Shown here in pieces: positions 33,812 to 43,240 of a DNA stretch of 64,000 nt. The stretch spans positions 1 to 64,000 of the forward strand of contig JAKSDO010000156.1 in NCBI GenBank assembly GCA_022360055.1, given 5' to 3'. This stretch comes from Cytophagales bacterium. Its GTDB lineage: Bacteria > Bacteroidota > Bacteroidia > Cytophagales > Cyclobacteriaceae. Positions within the stretch are counted from its first letter, which is position 1, and each line of letters opens with the position of its first letter. Below the pieces are notes generated by a model, which made no database searches, had not been told where the DNA came from, and saw only the letters and a list, made by a program, of their open reading frames with translations. A program made the position numbers and the translations under genes.

Positions 33812-35098
33812 CTACTCCGGGTCGGCGTAATTAATACCTAAAGCCTTGATGTATTCCGAATAATTAACCTGAAATTCTTTCTTTGCGCTGACAAAATCTT
33901 TGTACGCCGATTCCCAGAAAATCTGGGCGTTCAATACATCAATAATTGGGCTCAACCCTTCGATATACCTGTCCATGATCAAATTGAGATTTTCATCTGC
34001 TTGCTGTACGGAATTCTGGGTTAAGTTTACTTTTCTTACGGATTCTTCCAGTGCATATCGAGCCTGATTTACCTCCAGAATTACAAGATCTTCCGTTTTG
34101 TCCAGTTGAAACAGCGCGATTTGATTTCTGATTCTGCTGGCTTCCACTTCTTTTCCTCTTTTCCCAAAATAAATGAGGGGCATATTTAAATATCCGAAAA
34201 CCTGATAATTCCAGTTTGGCTCCGATGAAAGGTTTTGTCCCGGGGTACCCCATCGGCCAAAAGCCCCGACGCCAACGCTCGGCAGGTAGGGAGATTTGGC
34301 TATACCGACATTTAAATCAGATACGGTGACCAGGTTTTCGCGGATCTTGATTTCGGGTCTTGTATTTAATGCGGTTTGTACATCGTCCGTATTTTCAATG
34401 ACAGAAAAATCGACCGCGATGGAGTCTTTAATTTCGATATCTGCAGCAATTTCATTTCCGATGAGCCGGTTAAGCGCCATCTCGGAAATACGCAGATTAT
34501 TTTCCGATTGAATGACCTTGAGTTCGGCATCGTTGAGATTAACTTTGGCCTGAAGATATTCCGTCCGGCTTAAGACTTCTTCTTCTACTTTATCGAGCGT
34601 CGTATTGACCAGGTTCTGAATAATATCCCGATATCGGATGGCCAGGTTTTTTAGCTCACCGTCAGCGACAACTTCCCAATAGGTTTTGTCGGTTTCAAGA
34701 ATGATCTCAGATCCGGTAAATTTCGTTTGTTCACCGGCAATAACCTCCTGTTTCTGAGCGATTTCGTGCGTTTTGCTCACGGCACCTCCGCTGTAGATAT
34801 TCTGGGTAATCCCCAATCTGAAATTATAAATATGCTCCAGCGCACCTTTGGTTTCATAGCCGTTGATGTCAATACCATTGCTCAAATACCTGTAGTTCGA
34901 ATTGAAGTCGATTCTTGGAAGTTTATCGGTCCCAAAGGCGGATGCGTCATAGCTCGCGGCTTCGTATCCGGCCCGGGCGCTTTTAACATCCTGATTGTAT
35001 TCGATGGCCATTTTTCTACAGGTATCAAGAGGAAGGACTTCCTGGGCGATGAGTTGAATAGGGGAAAAAACAACGGATAAATATAGGATTGACTTCAT
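33812..35098 (-). CDS. TolC-family outer membrane efflux protein (RND system 1)
   Basis: 428-aa outer membrane channel. Signal peptide MKSILYLSVVFSPIQLIAQ, then two OEP repeats with long helices (YNQDVKSARAGYEAASYDASAFG; LRISEMALNRLIGNEIAADIEI; NLTQNSVQQADENLNLIMDRYIEGLSPIIDVLNAQIFWESAYKDFVSAKKEFQVNYSEYIKALG). It is the third gene of an MFP-RND-OMF operon; its ATG is separated from the RND stop codon by a single base. It exports together with the pump, substrate unknown. No lipobox, unlike the OMF of system 2. Confidence 0.92.
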   Translation of the reverse strand: MKSILYLSVVFSPIQLIAQEVLPLDTCRKMAIEYNQDVKSARAGYEAASYDASAFGTDKLPRIDFNSNYRYLSNGIDINGYETKGALEHIYNFRLGITQNIYSGGAVSKTHEIAQKQEVIAGEQTKFTGSEIILETDKTYWEVVADGELKNLAIRYRDIIQNLVNTTLDKVEEEVLSRTEYLQAKVNLNDAELKVIQSENNLRISEMALNRLIGNEIAADIEIKDSIAVDFSVIENTDDVQTALNTRPEIKIRENLVTVSDLNVGIAKSPYLPSVGVGAFGRWGTPGQNLSSEPNWNYQVFGYLNMPLIYFGKRGKEVEASRIRNQIALFQLDKTEDLVILEVNQARYALEESVRKVNLTQNSVQQADENLNLIMDRYIEGLSPIIDVLNAQIFWESAYKDFVSAKKEFQVNYSEYIKALGINYADPE

Positions 35099-35099
35099 C

Positions 35100-38000
35100 T
35101 TAATTCTTGTTTTCAGGTTTTCTTAGTTTATACATCGTTGCATACAAGACCGGCAGCACAATGATGGTAAGTACGGTTGCAATTGCCAGTCCCCCCATAA
35201 TGGTTGCGGCCATGCCCCCGAACATGGGGTCCGGCAGCAGCGGAACCATTCCAAGAATGGTAGTGCCGGCTGCCATCCCAACAGGTACTGCCCTCGATTG
35301 GGCCGCTATCACAATGGCGTCGTACTGCGAGCGATTGTTTTCCCGGATTTCCAGCTCTGCCTGATCAATAAGGACGATCGCATTTTTGATTACCATGCCA
35401 ATCAGACCAAGTAATCCTAAAATGGCAAAGAATCCAAAGAACTGACCTGTCAACAAAAATCCGGCGGTGACACCGATCATGACCATGGGAATCATAAGCA
35501 GGATCATGGAGACTTTGCGATAGCTGTTAAACAAAACCACTAAAACCGCAACAATGAGGAACATGGCGATTCCGAGCTTGGCCATGATGGCATTTTGTGT
35601 ATCGGTTTGTTTCTTATACATCCCGTCCCAAAAAATGGAGTATCCTTCCGGAAGTTCCATGGCATTTATTTTTGGCATCAGGATATCTTCGACCTCCGGA
35701 TTTTCGACGCCCCAAACCGGATCCGACATCGCCGACAGGGCCCGTTGCCGGTTGTATCTGCGAATCATAAACTCCTCCCATTTTATTTCATATTTCTCCA
35801 CGATTCTATCGAGTGCTATGGGTTTTCCTCCCATGGAGCTATAGATGGGCAGGCTGCCCAAATTTCCGTAGTCGTACTTTTTGCGATTGATGTCTTTGAT
35901 CAGGATGGGCACGATGTCGTCCCCTTCGCGGTAATGACCTACATGTTGACCGTCGGTAATTCGTTTTATTGCCATTGCCATGTCTTCTCTCGAAATACCC
36001 AATCGTTGCCCTTTGTTCTGAGAATATATCGGATTCCAGATCATGGTTTTATTTCCCCAACTATCCCTGATGTTTTCGACCAGCGGTTCGTCACGCATGA
36101 TGCGCTTTGCCTTTTCTGTAAGTGCCCTTAGAACATTTGGGTCGGGGCCCAGAAAGGTCGGTTCGATGATTGCATCCGGGGCCGGAGCAACTTTGAACTT
36201 ATAGAAAATCGAGGTGGCGTCGGGATAATTCGCTTCGAGATGTTCTTTTAATTCATCCATCAGCGCCTCCGCTTGCCTGTAATCTCCGGTTTCGATGAGA
36301 AGGTTGGCCAGATTTGGCCGGCCAAACCATGAAACCGTGGCCAGGTAATATCTGAGCGGACCGGCTCCCATAGTGATCGAAACATTTTGTACTTCCTCCT
36401 TTGCAAGTAAATAGCTTTCAATTTCGATCATGTCTTTTTCAATTTGTTTGACCGACATGCCTTGGGGGAGGAAGTAATCTACCTTAAACATGGGTTTATG
36501 AATGGCCGGGAAAAATGCTTGCTTCACAAACCCAAACATTACCAGCGAAAGTATAAATACGCTGAGCAGGGCACCGAGGGTCACCCATCTGAAAGCGATG
36601 CATTTTTCAATAAATGCTTTCAGCTTAACAAAGAATCTGCCTGCAAACGGATCCTTGGCTTCCTTATCTTTTTTAGGTTCCTTTAATATAAATTCTCCAT
36701 AGACAGTCGTTTGAATAAGCGCAAAAATCCAGCTAAGCCCCAACGAAATCGCGAGCACGATGAATAATGGTTTTATAATTTCGGCCGTATTGGAACCGGC
36801 AAGAAAAAGTGGGAGAAACGACATGATGGCAATGAAAGTTGCACCGAGTAATCCCCATTGAGGAATGGTAGCCCCGTTTATCAGGGCTTCTACTTTTGGC
36901 ACACCCCTTTTCATCGCAATGGTGGCATTGTCGGTTACTACAATGGCATTGTCGACCAGCATTCCCATGGCAACTATGATGGCTGCCAGCGATGTGCGAT
37001 GCAAGTCCACGCCGAACAGCATCATAAAGACAAGCGTTGCAAGTATGGAGAAGATCAAACTGCTACCTATCAGAATTCCACTTCGCACGCCCATCGCAAA
37101 TAATATGATTATTACAACGATAGAAACCGAAATGATCAGGTTCATAATAAAATCGTTATTTGCTTCTACGGCCACCTCATTTTCAAAATAGATACCTTCG
37201 ATTTCCATGCCTATCGGGATCAGCGCCGTTAATGTAGCAAGTTTTTTGGCAACCATATCGCCCATCAGGACGGAGTTGCCTCCGACACGGGTGGAAATGC
37301 CAATGCCAATGGCCCTTTTGCCGTTCATCCGCATTTTAACAATGGCCGGATCGAGGTAATCCCTGGTGATGGTTGTGATATCCTTCAGACGGAAAACGCT
37401 GCCGTCTTGGCCTTTGATGATGAGGTTTTCAATTTCTCCGACAGATTGAAAAGTACCTGGCGCTTCTACTCTGATCTCATTTTGACCTGCGGCAATTTTT
37501 CCACTCTGAACCAATTTGTTTTGCGCCTGGATTGCTGCGACAAGTTGTTCGGGGATGACACCGGCGTTGGCTAATCGTTCCTGTGAGATTTCCACATTGA
37601 TTACTTTTGGCTGTATACCAAAAAGTTCTACTTTACTCACTTCCGGTATCGGCACAATCTCACGTTTGATGAATTCGGCATAATCCTCAAGTTCGCTGTA
37701 TTCAAATCCCGCTTCTGCTGTGAGCGCATAATATACTCCGAATACGTCCCCGAAGTCATCGTTGATCATGGTGGGGATACATCCGGGAGGCAGCTCAAAT
37801 TGAGCGTCCTCGACTTTCCGTCTCAATTCATCCCAAATCTGTTTGAATTCTTCTTTGGGGATGGATTCAAAAAAAGCGACTTTTATAAATGAAATTCCGG
37901 CCCTTGATTCCGACTTGATAAAATCCACACCCCTGGTAGCCTGAATCGTACGTTCAAGCACTTCGGTGACCTGTTCTTCGACTTCAAACTGATTTGCTCC

Positions 38001-38156
38001 CGGATACTGGGTAGTTAGCACGGCTTCTTTGATTACAAATGGCGCATCTTCGGCTTTGCCAAGTTTTTCAAAAGATATGACGCCTCCGATAATAGAAAAT
38101 GCAAGGAAAAAATGTATGACCCTTTTATGGGACATCGCATAACTGGCAATACTCAT
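35100..38156 (-). CDS. RND-family efflux permease (system 1)
   Basis: 1018-aa inner-membrane proton-driven pump of the AcrB/MexF superfamily with the 12-TM, two-porter-loop plan. TM1 is near residues 12-30 (HFFLAFSIIGGVISFEKLG). In TM4 the proton relay reads MGMLVDNAIVV, so the second Asp of the AcrB-type DD pair is Asn, a common variant in non-AcrB RND branches. C-terminal TM segments include GIAMFLIVAVLVVLFNSYRK and GLLGLIGMVIKNAIVLIDQAE. Operon order MFP (31-nt gap), RND, TolC. Substrates unknown; drugs, lipids or other envelope compounds are possible. Confidence 0.94.
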   Translation of the reverse strand: MSIASYAMSHKRVIHFFLAFSIIGGVISFEKLGKAEDAPFVIKEAVLTTQYPGANQFEVEEQVTEVLERTIQATRGVDFIKSESRAGISFIKVAFFESIPKEEFKQIWDELRRKVEDAQFELPPGCIPTMINDDFGDVFGVYYALTAEAGFEYSELEDYAEFIKREIVPIPEVSKVELFGIQPKVINVEISQERLANAGVIPEQLVAAIQAQNKLVQSGKIAAGQNEIRVEAPGTFQSVGEIENLIIKGQDGSVFRLKDITTITRDYLDPAIVKMRMNGKRAIGIGISTRVGGNSVLMGDMVAKKLATLTALIPIGMEIEGIYFENEVAVEANNDFIMNLIISVSIVVIIILFAMGVRSGILIGSSLIFSILATLVFMMLFGVDLHRTSLAAIIVAMGMLVDNAIVVTDNATIAMKRGVPKVEALINGATIPQWGLLGATFIAIMSFLPLFLAGSNTAEIIKPLFIVLAISLGLSWIFALIQTTVYGEFILKEPKKDKEAKDPFAGRFFVKLKAFIEKCIAFRWVTLGALLSVFILSLVMFGFVKQAFFPAIHKPMFKVDYFLPQGMSVKQIEKDMIEIESYLLAKEEVQNVSITMGAGPLRYYLATVSWFGRPNLANLLIETGDYRQAEALMDELKEHLEANYPDATSIFYKFKVAPAPDAIIEPTFLGPDPNVLRALTEKAKRIMRDEPLVENIRDSWGNKTMIWNPIYSQNKGQRLGISREDMAMAIKRITDGQHVGHYREGDDIVPILIKDINRKKYDYGNLGSLPIYSSMGGKPIALDRIVEKYEIKWEEFMIRRYNRQRALSAMSDPVWGVENPEVEDILMPKINAMELPEGYSIFWDGMYKKQTDTQNAIMAKLGIAMFLIVAVLVVLFNSYRKVSMILLMIPMVMIGVTAGFLLTGQFFGFFAILGLLGLIGMVIKNAIVLIDQAELEIRENNRSQYDAIVIAAQSRAVPVGMAAGTTILGMVPLLPDPMFGGMAATIMGGLAIATVLTIIVLPVLYATMYKLRKPENKN

Positions 38157-38187
38157 AGCAATAGCGATTTAATAAGCGAAGAGAATT

Positions 38188-39246
38188 TTATAATTTGTCC
38201 ATTATCGGCTTTACCTTTTGACCTTCTGTGAGCTTGTGAACACCGGCGGTTACAATCCATTCGCCGGATTCAATACCTCCCTGAATTTCAATGGAACTGT
38301 GGGAGATCAGCGAGCCAACCTTTACATCTCGCTTTGTCACGAAATTACTGGACTTATCCATAACCCAAACGGCGGGGCTATCAGGCTTTTCACCTTCGAA
38401 TACTGCCGAAAGCGGAACAATATAGGACGTAGTGCCCGCATCATTGGCCAAAATGATATCTACACCGCAAGTAAGGCCGGGAGCTATGATATAACCGGCA
38501 GTGGGTGAATTTACAAAATCCAGATAGAGTGAAAGCGGATATCCGGCGGGGTCCGGGGTTTTTCCCGCTTCTTTTAAGGTGGCCGTAAATTGCTTTTCCG
38601 GATATGCATCAAATACTACGCGGTATGCGCTGAATTGCGGGAAATAAATTGCCAGGTTTTCCGGTATATGGGTATGTATTTCGATGCGGGACAAGTCCAA
38701 TAGTGTTGCAATAGTTTGACTTGCAGCGACATCCTGGAAATTTTCGACCAGTTTTTTGCCGATGAAGCCATCAAATGGCGCGTAAATTTTGGTGTCATTT
38801 ACCGCATTTACCGCATTTTCGTACTTCGCTTTAGCCTCGAGATAATTGGCGAGCTTAATGTCGTATTCATTTTTTGAAACGGAACCTTTTTTATACAGAT
38901 TTTTATAGCGCTGCTCCTCGGCCCCGGCTTGATTCATTCTCCCTTCGTCACCGATTAAGGCAACCCGGTAATCCCGGGGATCGATTTCAGCGATTAATCG
39001 CCCTTTTTTTACCGCCATCCCCTCTTCGATAGTTAATTTGATAAGCGGTCCGCCTACCCGGAAGGATAATTCGACCTCGCGATTTTCTGCAGATACGGCC
39101 GGGAGCCCTTTGCTCAATTGATCCGCAGCCGTTTCAGCCTGAATAGCTTTTACAGGCCTTACGTGCGCTCTTTTAGTATCCTCCTTCTTATTACAGCTAA
39201 AAAGCAATGCCAAGAAGGAAATGAAAAGCAGGTTTCTCTTATTCAT
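38188..39246 (-). CDS. RND periplasmic adaptor, membrane fusion lipoprotein (system 1)
   Basis: 352-aa MFP lipoprotein (MNKRNLLFISFLALLFSC, lipobox LFSC). It has a biotinyl-lipoyl-like hairpin split around an alpha-helical hairpin (VELSFRVGGPLIKLTIEEGMAVKKGRLIAEIDPRDY; YAPFDGFIGKKLVENFQDVAASQTIATLLDL), then beta-barrel and membrane-proximal domains (GGIESGEWIVTAGVHKLTEGQKVKPI). It bridges the pump at 35100-38156 and the TolC channel. First gene of operon 1; no regulator gene is adjacent. Confidence 0.93.
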   Translation of the reverse strand: MNKRNLLFISFLALLFSCNKKEDTKRAHVRPVKAIQAETAADQLSKGLPAVSAENREVELSFRVGGPLIKLTIEEGMAVKKGRLIAEIDPRDYRVALIGDEGRMNQAGAEEQRYKNLYKKGSVSKNEYDIKLANYLEAKAKYENAVNAVNDTKIYAPFDGFIGKKLVENFQDVAASQTIATLLDLSRIEIHTHIPENLAIYFPQFSAYRVVFDAYPEKQFTATLKEAGKTPDPAGYPLSLYLDFVNSPTAGYIIAPGLTCGVDIILANDAGTTSYIVPLSAVFEGEKPDSPAVWVMDKSSNFVTKRDVKVGSLISHSSIEIQGGIESGEWIVTAGVHKLTEGQKVKPIMDKL

Positions 39247-39422
39247 GTGGTTGGTTTTAGATTAAAATCTACCGAGTAATTTAATTTATTATTATTAAAA
39301 ATTGTATTGAAAACTCAATATTGTTTTAAATGATCACTAAATCGGCCTTTGCAGGCAAGGTTTCATCAATATTCAACCGATAGCGCGTATGCATTCAAGT
39401 ATATTTTTTTAAATTAGAGTAA

Positions 39423-39430
39423 TAGCTTTG
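39423..39430 (+). promoter_or_regulatory. Probable -7 box for the acetyltransferase gene
   Basis: TAGCTTTG fits TAnnTTTG, 36 nt upstream of the ATG at 39467. No TTTG at the -33 distance was found. Confidence 0.4.
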
Positions 39431-39466
39431 GATGGTAGACACTTTTTTTAAACGCCTATTACAGTT

Positions 39467-40030
39467 ATGACAGAGAAAGAAAAGATGCTTGCCGGTGAGT
39501 TGTACAATGCGGATGACCCTCACCTCAAAACCGATCGAAGAAATGCACGCTTATTGATCAAAAAATATAATGACTCGACAGATGAGCAAATTCTGTTGCG
39601 GAAGGAAATACTCAGCGAACTTATTGGCGGGTACAGTAAGGGCCTTTACATCGAGCCGCCATTTTATTGCGACTATGGGAGCAATATTACGGTTGGAGAA
39701 AAAGTATATTTCAACTTCAATTGTGTTGTCCTGGATGTAAACAGAATTGCCATTGGAGATAACACTCTCTTTGGACCAAATGTTCAGATATATTCCGCAA
39801 CGCACCCTATGGATTACAAAATCCGCAGAGCATGGCTTGAGTTGGGCAAGCCGGTCACCATCGGGTCCGATGTGTGGATTGGAGGAAGCGCTATCATTTG
39901 TCCGGGTGTGACCATAGGAGATCGAAGTGTGATTGGCGCGGGAAGCGTTGTAACCCGTGACATACCCTCCGATACTTTTGCCGCAGGGAATCCGTGCAAG
40001 GTGATAAAAAAACTCGATCAGGAAGTGTAG
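39467..40030 (+). CDS. Sugar O-acetyltransferase (maltose/NodL-type, left-handed beta-helix)
   Basis: 187-aa hexapeptide-repeat acetyltransferase using acetyl-CoA to acetylate a sugar hydroxyl. N-terminal Maa domain (MTEKEKMLAGELYNADDPHLKTDRRNARLLIKKYN), then hexapeptide coils (ITVGEKVYFNFNCVVLDVNRIAIGDNTLFG) and the catalytic His113 in YSATHPMD, with the C-terminal WIGGSAIICPGVTIGDRSVIGAGSVVTRDIP. The acceptor sugar is unknown. Its 3' end overlaps the convergent pseudouridine synthase gene by 13 nt. Confidence 0.93.
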   Translation: MTEKEKMLAGELYNADDPHLKTDRRNARLLIKKYNDSTDEQILLRKEILSELIGGYSKGLYIEPPFYCDYGSNITVGEKVYFNFNCVVLDVNRIAIGDNTLFGPNVQIYSATHPMDYKIRRAWLELGKPVTIGSDVWIGGSAIICPGVTIGDRSVIGAGSVVTRDIPSDTFAAGNPCKVIKKLDQEV

Positions 40031-40722
40031 GCAAAACCCAGTTCATTCGTTATCCTTTGAAATTCAAGGTGTAAGCGGGCTTTTATTCTGATTTTCTTAT
40101 TGGAAACAGGGTGTGAAAATGCCAGCTCTCCGGCATGAAGCAACATGGTCATCAAATCAAATCTATCCTTAAACAGCTTGTTCTGTTTGTTGCATCCGTG
40201 GGGTCTGTCAGCAATGATTGGATGATTAATATGTGCCAGATGCTTTCTTATTTGGTGTTTTCTTCCTGTCTCCGGGAACACATCCAATAAAGAATATCTT
40301 GATGTTGCATGTTTGCCAAACGGTATGTCCAGCTCAACTTTATCTACTGTTCTAAATCTGGTGACAGCATCTTGAAGCACTCCATTGTCTTTTCTGACGG
40401 GATAATCAATAACTTGTTCATCATCCGTAAATCCACGAACGATCGCCAGATACTTTTTAGAGACGTTTCTTGCGGCAAATTGTTTTTGCATGGTTCTGTG
40501 GATCTCTTCATTTAAACCGAAAAGTAAAACTCCGCCGGTTTTTCTGTCGAGTCTATGAATTGGGTAAACATGTTTGTCAATTTGGTTTCTGAGCAATTGA
40601 AGCGCAAATACATCAGCTTCAGCGGCAATTTTAGTGCGGTGCACTAAAAGGTCATGCGGTTTATTTATCGCAACCAAGTAATCGTCTTGATATATTATTT
40701 CCAGGAACACCCGATCGGGCAT
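40018..40722 (-). CDS. truC: RluA-family pseudouridine synthase, TruC-like
   Basis: 234-aa RNA pseudouridine synthase. It begins directly with the catalytic domain (LEIIYQDDYLVAINKPHDLLVHRT), without an S4 domain, and has the RluA-family active site HRLDRKTGGVLLF with catalytic Asp59, plus ETGRKHQIRKHLAHINHPIIAD. The short length, the lack of S4 and the start style match TruC, which modifies U65 of tRNA; the symbol is by similarity. A TAGTTTTG -7 box lies just upstream. Convergent 13-nt overlap with the acetyltransferase gene. Confidence 0.88.
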   Translation of the reverse strand: MPDRVFLEIIYQDDYLVAINKPHDLLVHRTKIAAEADVFALQLLRNQIDKHVYPIHRLDRKTGGVLLFGLNEEIHRTMQKQFAARNVSKKYLAIVRGFTDDEQVIDYPVRKDNGVLQDAVTRFRTVDKVELDIPFGKHATSRYSLLDVFPETGRKHQIRKHLAHINHPIIADRPHGCNKQNKLFKDRFDLMTMLLHAGELAFSHPVSNKKIRIKARLHLEFQRITNELGFAYTS

Positions 40723-40739
40723 GTTTATTGTTATTTTTG

Positions 40740-40747
40740 CAAAACTA
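40740..40747 (-). promoter_or_regulatory. Probable -7 box for the TruC-like gene
   Basis: TAGTTTTG on the minus strand, 17 nt upstream of the ATG at 40722; fits TAnnTTTG and implies a very short leader. Confidence 0.35.
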
Positions 40748-40828
40748 TTAATTTAAGTTTTACATTGACTAAAAGAAAAGCGGGTTTTCAAAATAGACGA
40801 ATAAATCTGTAAGTCTCAAACGAAATGT

Positions 40829-40836
40829 TAAATTTG
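40829..40836 (+). promoter_or_regulatory. Probable -7 box for the acyltransferase gene
   Basis: TAAATTTG fits TAnnTTTG, 31 nt upstream of the ATG at 40868. Confidence 0.4.
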
Positions 40837-40867
40837 GATTTTTTTTAAAATTGAGGAAATAGTATTG

Positions 40868-42028
40868 ATGACAGAAACTGCAACATATGAAGATATTCGC
40901 CCTTACAGGGATGATGAATTCACCGAAGTAATGAATAGGTTACTCGATTCTCCAACGGCCGGACTTTTGATTAAAACCGTATTCCCGACACTGCCGGTTA
41001 GCCGGGTAATCGGTCAGCTGCGAGACATCAAAACCATCAAGGATTTTCAGGAGAAGATCATCTATAAAGCGCTTCTTCAGATTTTGGCAAAGACAAGCTC
41101 AGGCCTTACAAAATCCGGCCTGGATAATCTGGATAATAAAAAAGCGTACTTGTTCATCTCAAATCACAGGGACATCATTCTGGATCCGTCCATTCTCAAT
41201 TCGACAATTTATGAACTGGGTTTTGAAACTGCCGAGATCGCCATTGGAGACAATCTCTTGGAAACCCCCTGGGTGAAAGATTTGGCCCGGCTGAACAAAA
41301 GCTTCATTGTAAAGAGAAACCTGTCCGTAAGAGAATTGATGATTGCCTCTAAAAACCTTTCGAACTATATCTATGACACGTTGACCTGCACCAGACATTC
41401 GGTCTGGATAGCGCAACGCGAAGGAAGGGCGAAAGACGGCAATGACCGGACCCAACCCGGCCTGCTTACCATGCTTGGCATGGCTTCAAAATGCGCTTTG
41501 AAAGCGCATTTCGCCAATTTGAATATCGTTCCTGTTTCCATTTCCTATGAACACGATCCCTGTGATGTGGATAAGGCCAGGTCGCTTTATGCCATGAAGT
41601 TTTTTGGCGGATACAACAAAGAAAAGAATGAAGACAATCTTGCCATGCGAAAGGGTATTCTGGGCGCTAAAGGAAAAATACACATTCATTTTGGCACTCC
41701 GGTAAAGGGTGAAATCGACAGATTGCCCGATGACCTGCACAAGAATGAATTGATTCACCGGATTGGCTTGTTGTTGGACAAACAGATCATTGGAAATTAC
41801 AAGATTCAAAAGAGCAACCAAATCGCCTTTGATTTGCTTCACGGTACTTGCGAAAGGCTGGTCGACTATTCGGAGCTCGACAAAAAAGAATTTGTTGATG
41901 ATATCGAACGGAAAATATCTGTTATGGCGGGGGAAGAAAGTGAATTGAGGACCATTTTCCTGAATATGTATGCCCAGCCATATAAGAGCAAGATGGAGCT
42001 GTCCGGAAATGTTGGAAATAGCAAATAA
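40868..42028 (+). CDS. PlsC-like glycerolphosphate acyltransferase family protein
   Basis: About 386 aa; start at ATG 40868 rather than the preceding TTG. The LPLAT-type block I reads ISNHRDIILDPS (His100, Asp106), that is NHx5D instead of the canonical NHx4D. Later blocks include KSFIVKRNLSVRELMIASKNLSNYI and WIAQREGRAKDGNDRTQPGLLTML, the latter like block III (EG-R). It should transfer acyl groups in phospholipid or related lipid synthesis. The family in Bacteroidota is usually annotated as 1-acylglycerol-3-phosphate acyltransferase. No predicted membrane anchor is obvious. Monocistronic. Confidence 0.83.
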   Translation: MTETATYEDIRPYRDDEFTEVMNRLLDSPTAGLLIKTVFPTLPVSRVIGQLRDIKTIKDFQEKIIYKALLQILAKTSSGLTKSGLDNLDNKKAYLFISNHRDIILDPSILNSTIYELGFETAEIAIGDNLLETPWVKDLARLNKSFIVKRNLSVRELMIASKNLSNYIYDTLTCTRHSVWIAQREGRAKDGNDRTQPGLLTMLGMASKCALKAHFANLNIVPVSISYEHDPCDVDKARSLYAMKFFGGYNKEKNEDNLAMRKGILGAKGKIHIHFGTPVKGEIDRLPDDLHKNELIHRIGLLLDKQIIGNYKIQKSNQIAFDLLHGTCERLVDYSELDKKEFVDDIERKISVMAGEESELRTIFLNMYAQPYKSKMELSGNVGNSK

Positions 42029-42204
42029 CATCTTTTAAGCATGATGAACGGCTGGTACCTTTGCCCTGAGAAATGCCCATCGTTTTTGTACGCCACAGGC
42101 ATCAAATGTGAAGCTGGAGAAGTCGGCCGGATCAACGGAAAAACATCTTCGTTACCGTGATTTTTATTGAATTGCGGGCAAATATCCCGGGGCGTGCTGC
42201 GCGG

Positions 42205-42450
42205 TCATGGAAAACACCGGAGATCGCCATGCCATATTTCCCGTTCACCTTGATCATCTTTGTATCCTGTCCCGAACATTATCTTTCGCGTCCCGGCCCG
42301 GTCCTTGTAAACGGTCCGGCGTTTTTCGATCTTTTCCCCCGAGACATAGATTGAGTCGCTGCTACCGTTCGAATTAAAATCCTTCCGCCGGTAAAACGTC
42401 AATCTGCAAAGAAATCTCTCAATATTATTTTTCTGTCCGATCATTACCAA
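42205..42450 (-). pseudogene. Possible small gene or gene remnant (81 codons)
   Basis: Within the 548-bp gap 42029-42576 a minus-strand frame from ATG 42450 to TGA 42205 encodes a hydrophilic protein with DFNSNGSSDSIYVSGEKIEKR and GTGYKDDQGEREIWHGD, a pattern reminiscent of DxNxxGxxD repeat proteins. It has no signal peptide, no family I can name and no promoter seen. It may be the residue of a longer lipoprotein. The rest of the gap shows no gene. Confidence 0.25.
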
Positions 42451-42576
42451 ATGTAATATTGATTACATAATAATAGGGCGACGCGCTCCTATATTTCGAT
42501 TTATTTAATCATCTATTTAGATCCGATCTTTATAAAACTTTGATTAAATTTATTATTCAATACGATTTAATTGCAC

Positions 42577-43230
42577 ATGGACAAAGAGAGACAAAAAAGC
42601 AAACCTGAAAATCAAATTCAATCTGAAAGCGCTAAAAAAAGCATTAGCAGAAGAGGATTTTTGAGAGGTGCGGGTCTTACGACCGTCGGTACGGTGGCCT
42701 TGCAATCGGGCGTTCTGGGGAGCCCATTACAGGATGAGACGCTTGCAGAGCAGTCGATAGGACCGGATGCTGCCCTGATCCGGCTACATGTAAATGGCAA
42801 ATCCAGGTCATTGGCTGTCGAGCCGAGAACTACCCTGGCAGCTGCCTTGAGAGACCATCTTCAATTGACGGGCACCAAAGTTGTTTGTGACCGGGGAGCA
42901 TGCGCTGCCTGTACGGTTTGGGTGGACCGAAAGCCGGTAAATTCCTGCATGACACTGGCTGTGGAAGTTGTAGGCAGAGAAATCACTACTATAGAGGGAA
43001 TTGGTTCCGAAGATGATTTGCATCCGGTTCAACGCGCATTTGTCGATCACGATGCATCTCAATGCGGATTTTGCACTCCGGGTATGATTATGACGGCTAC
43101 GCATTTTCTTGAAAACCATCCAAAGCCGGATTTGGAGGATGTGAAAGTGGCGCTGCGCGGCAATCTTTGCCGCTGCGGAACTCATCCGAATGTATTTAAG
43201 GCTACGCTTGCCGCATCAAAAAAAATGTAA
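42577..43230 (+). CDS. Tat-exported [2Fe-2S] subunit of a molybdenum hydroxylase (PaoA/YagT-like)
   Basis: About 217 aa from ATG 42577. Twin-arginine signal SRRGFLRGAGLTTVG, then a plant-type [2Fe-2S] ferredoxin domain (VVCDRGACAACTVWVDRKPVNSC) and a second [2Fe-2S] helical domain (QCGFCTPGMIMT ... GNLCRCGTHPNV). This is the electron-transfer small subunit of an aldehyde oxidase/xanthine dehydrogenase-type enzyme. First gene of an operon with the molybdopterin subunit (10-nt gap) and FAD subunit (11-nt gap). The folded trimer would be exported by Tat, as with E. coli PaoABC; only this subunit has a signal. Confidence 0.94.
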   Translation: MDKERQKSKPENQIQSESAKKSISRRGFLRGAGLTTVGTVALQSGVLGSPLQDETLAEQSIGPDAALIRLHVNGKSRSLAVEPRTTLAAALRDHLQLTGTKVVCDRGACAACTVWVDRKPVNSCMTLAVEVVGREITTIEGIGSEDDLHPVQRAFVDHDASQCGFCTPGMIMTATHFLENHPKPDLEDVKVALRGNLCRCGTHPNVFKATLAASKKM

Positions 43231-43240
43231 TTGACAAACC

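Noticed and set aside
33561-33830. 89-codon plus-strand frame between the CBS and TolC genes.
   Set aside because: Rich in Cys/Arg/Ser like a random frame, no promoter, and it runs into the 3' end of the TolC gene on the opposite strand.
35100-38156. Asn in place of the second Asp of the RND TM4 pair taken as an inactive pump.
   Set aside because: LVDN is frequent in active non-AcrB RND branches, and the rest of the pump is intact.
42157-42354. 65-codon plus-strand frame in the 42029-42576 gap.
   Set aside because: It is the shadow of the better minus-strand frame 42205-42450 and resembles no protein.
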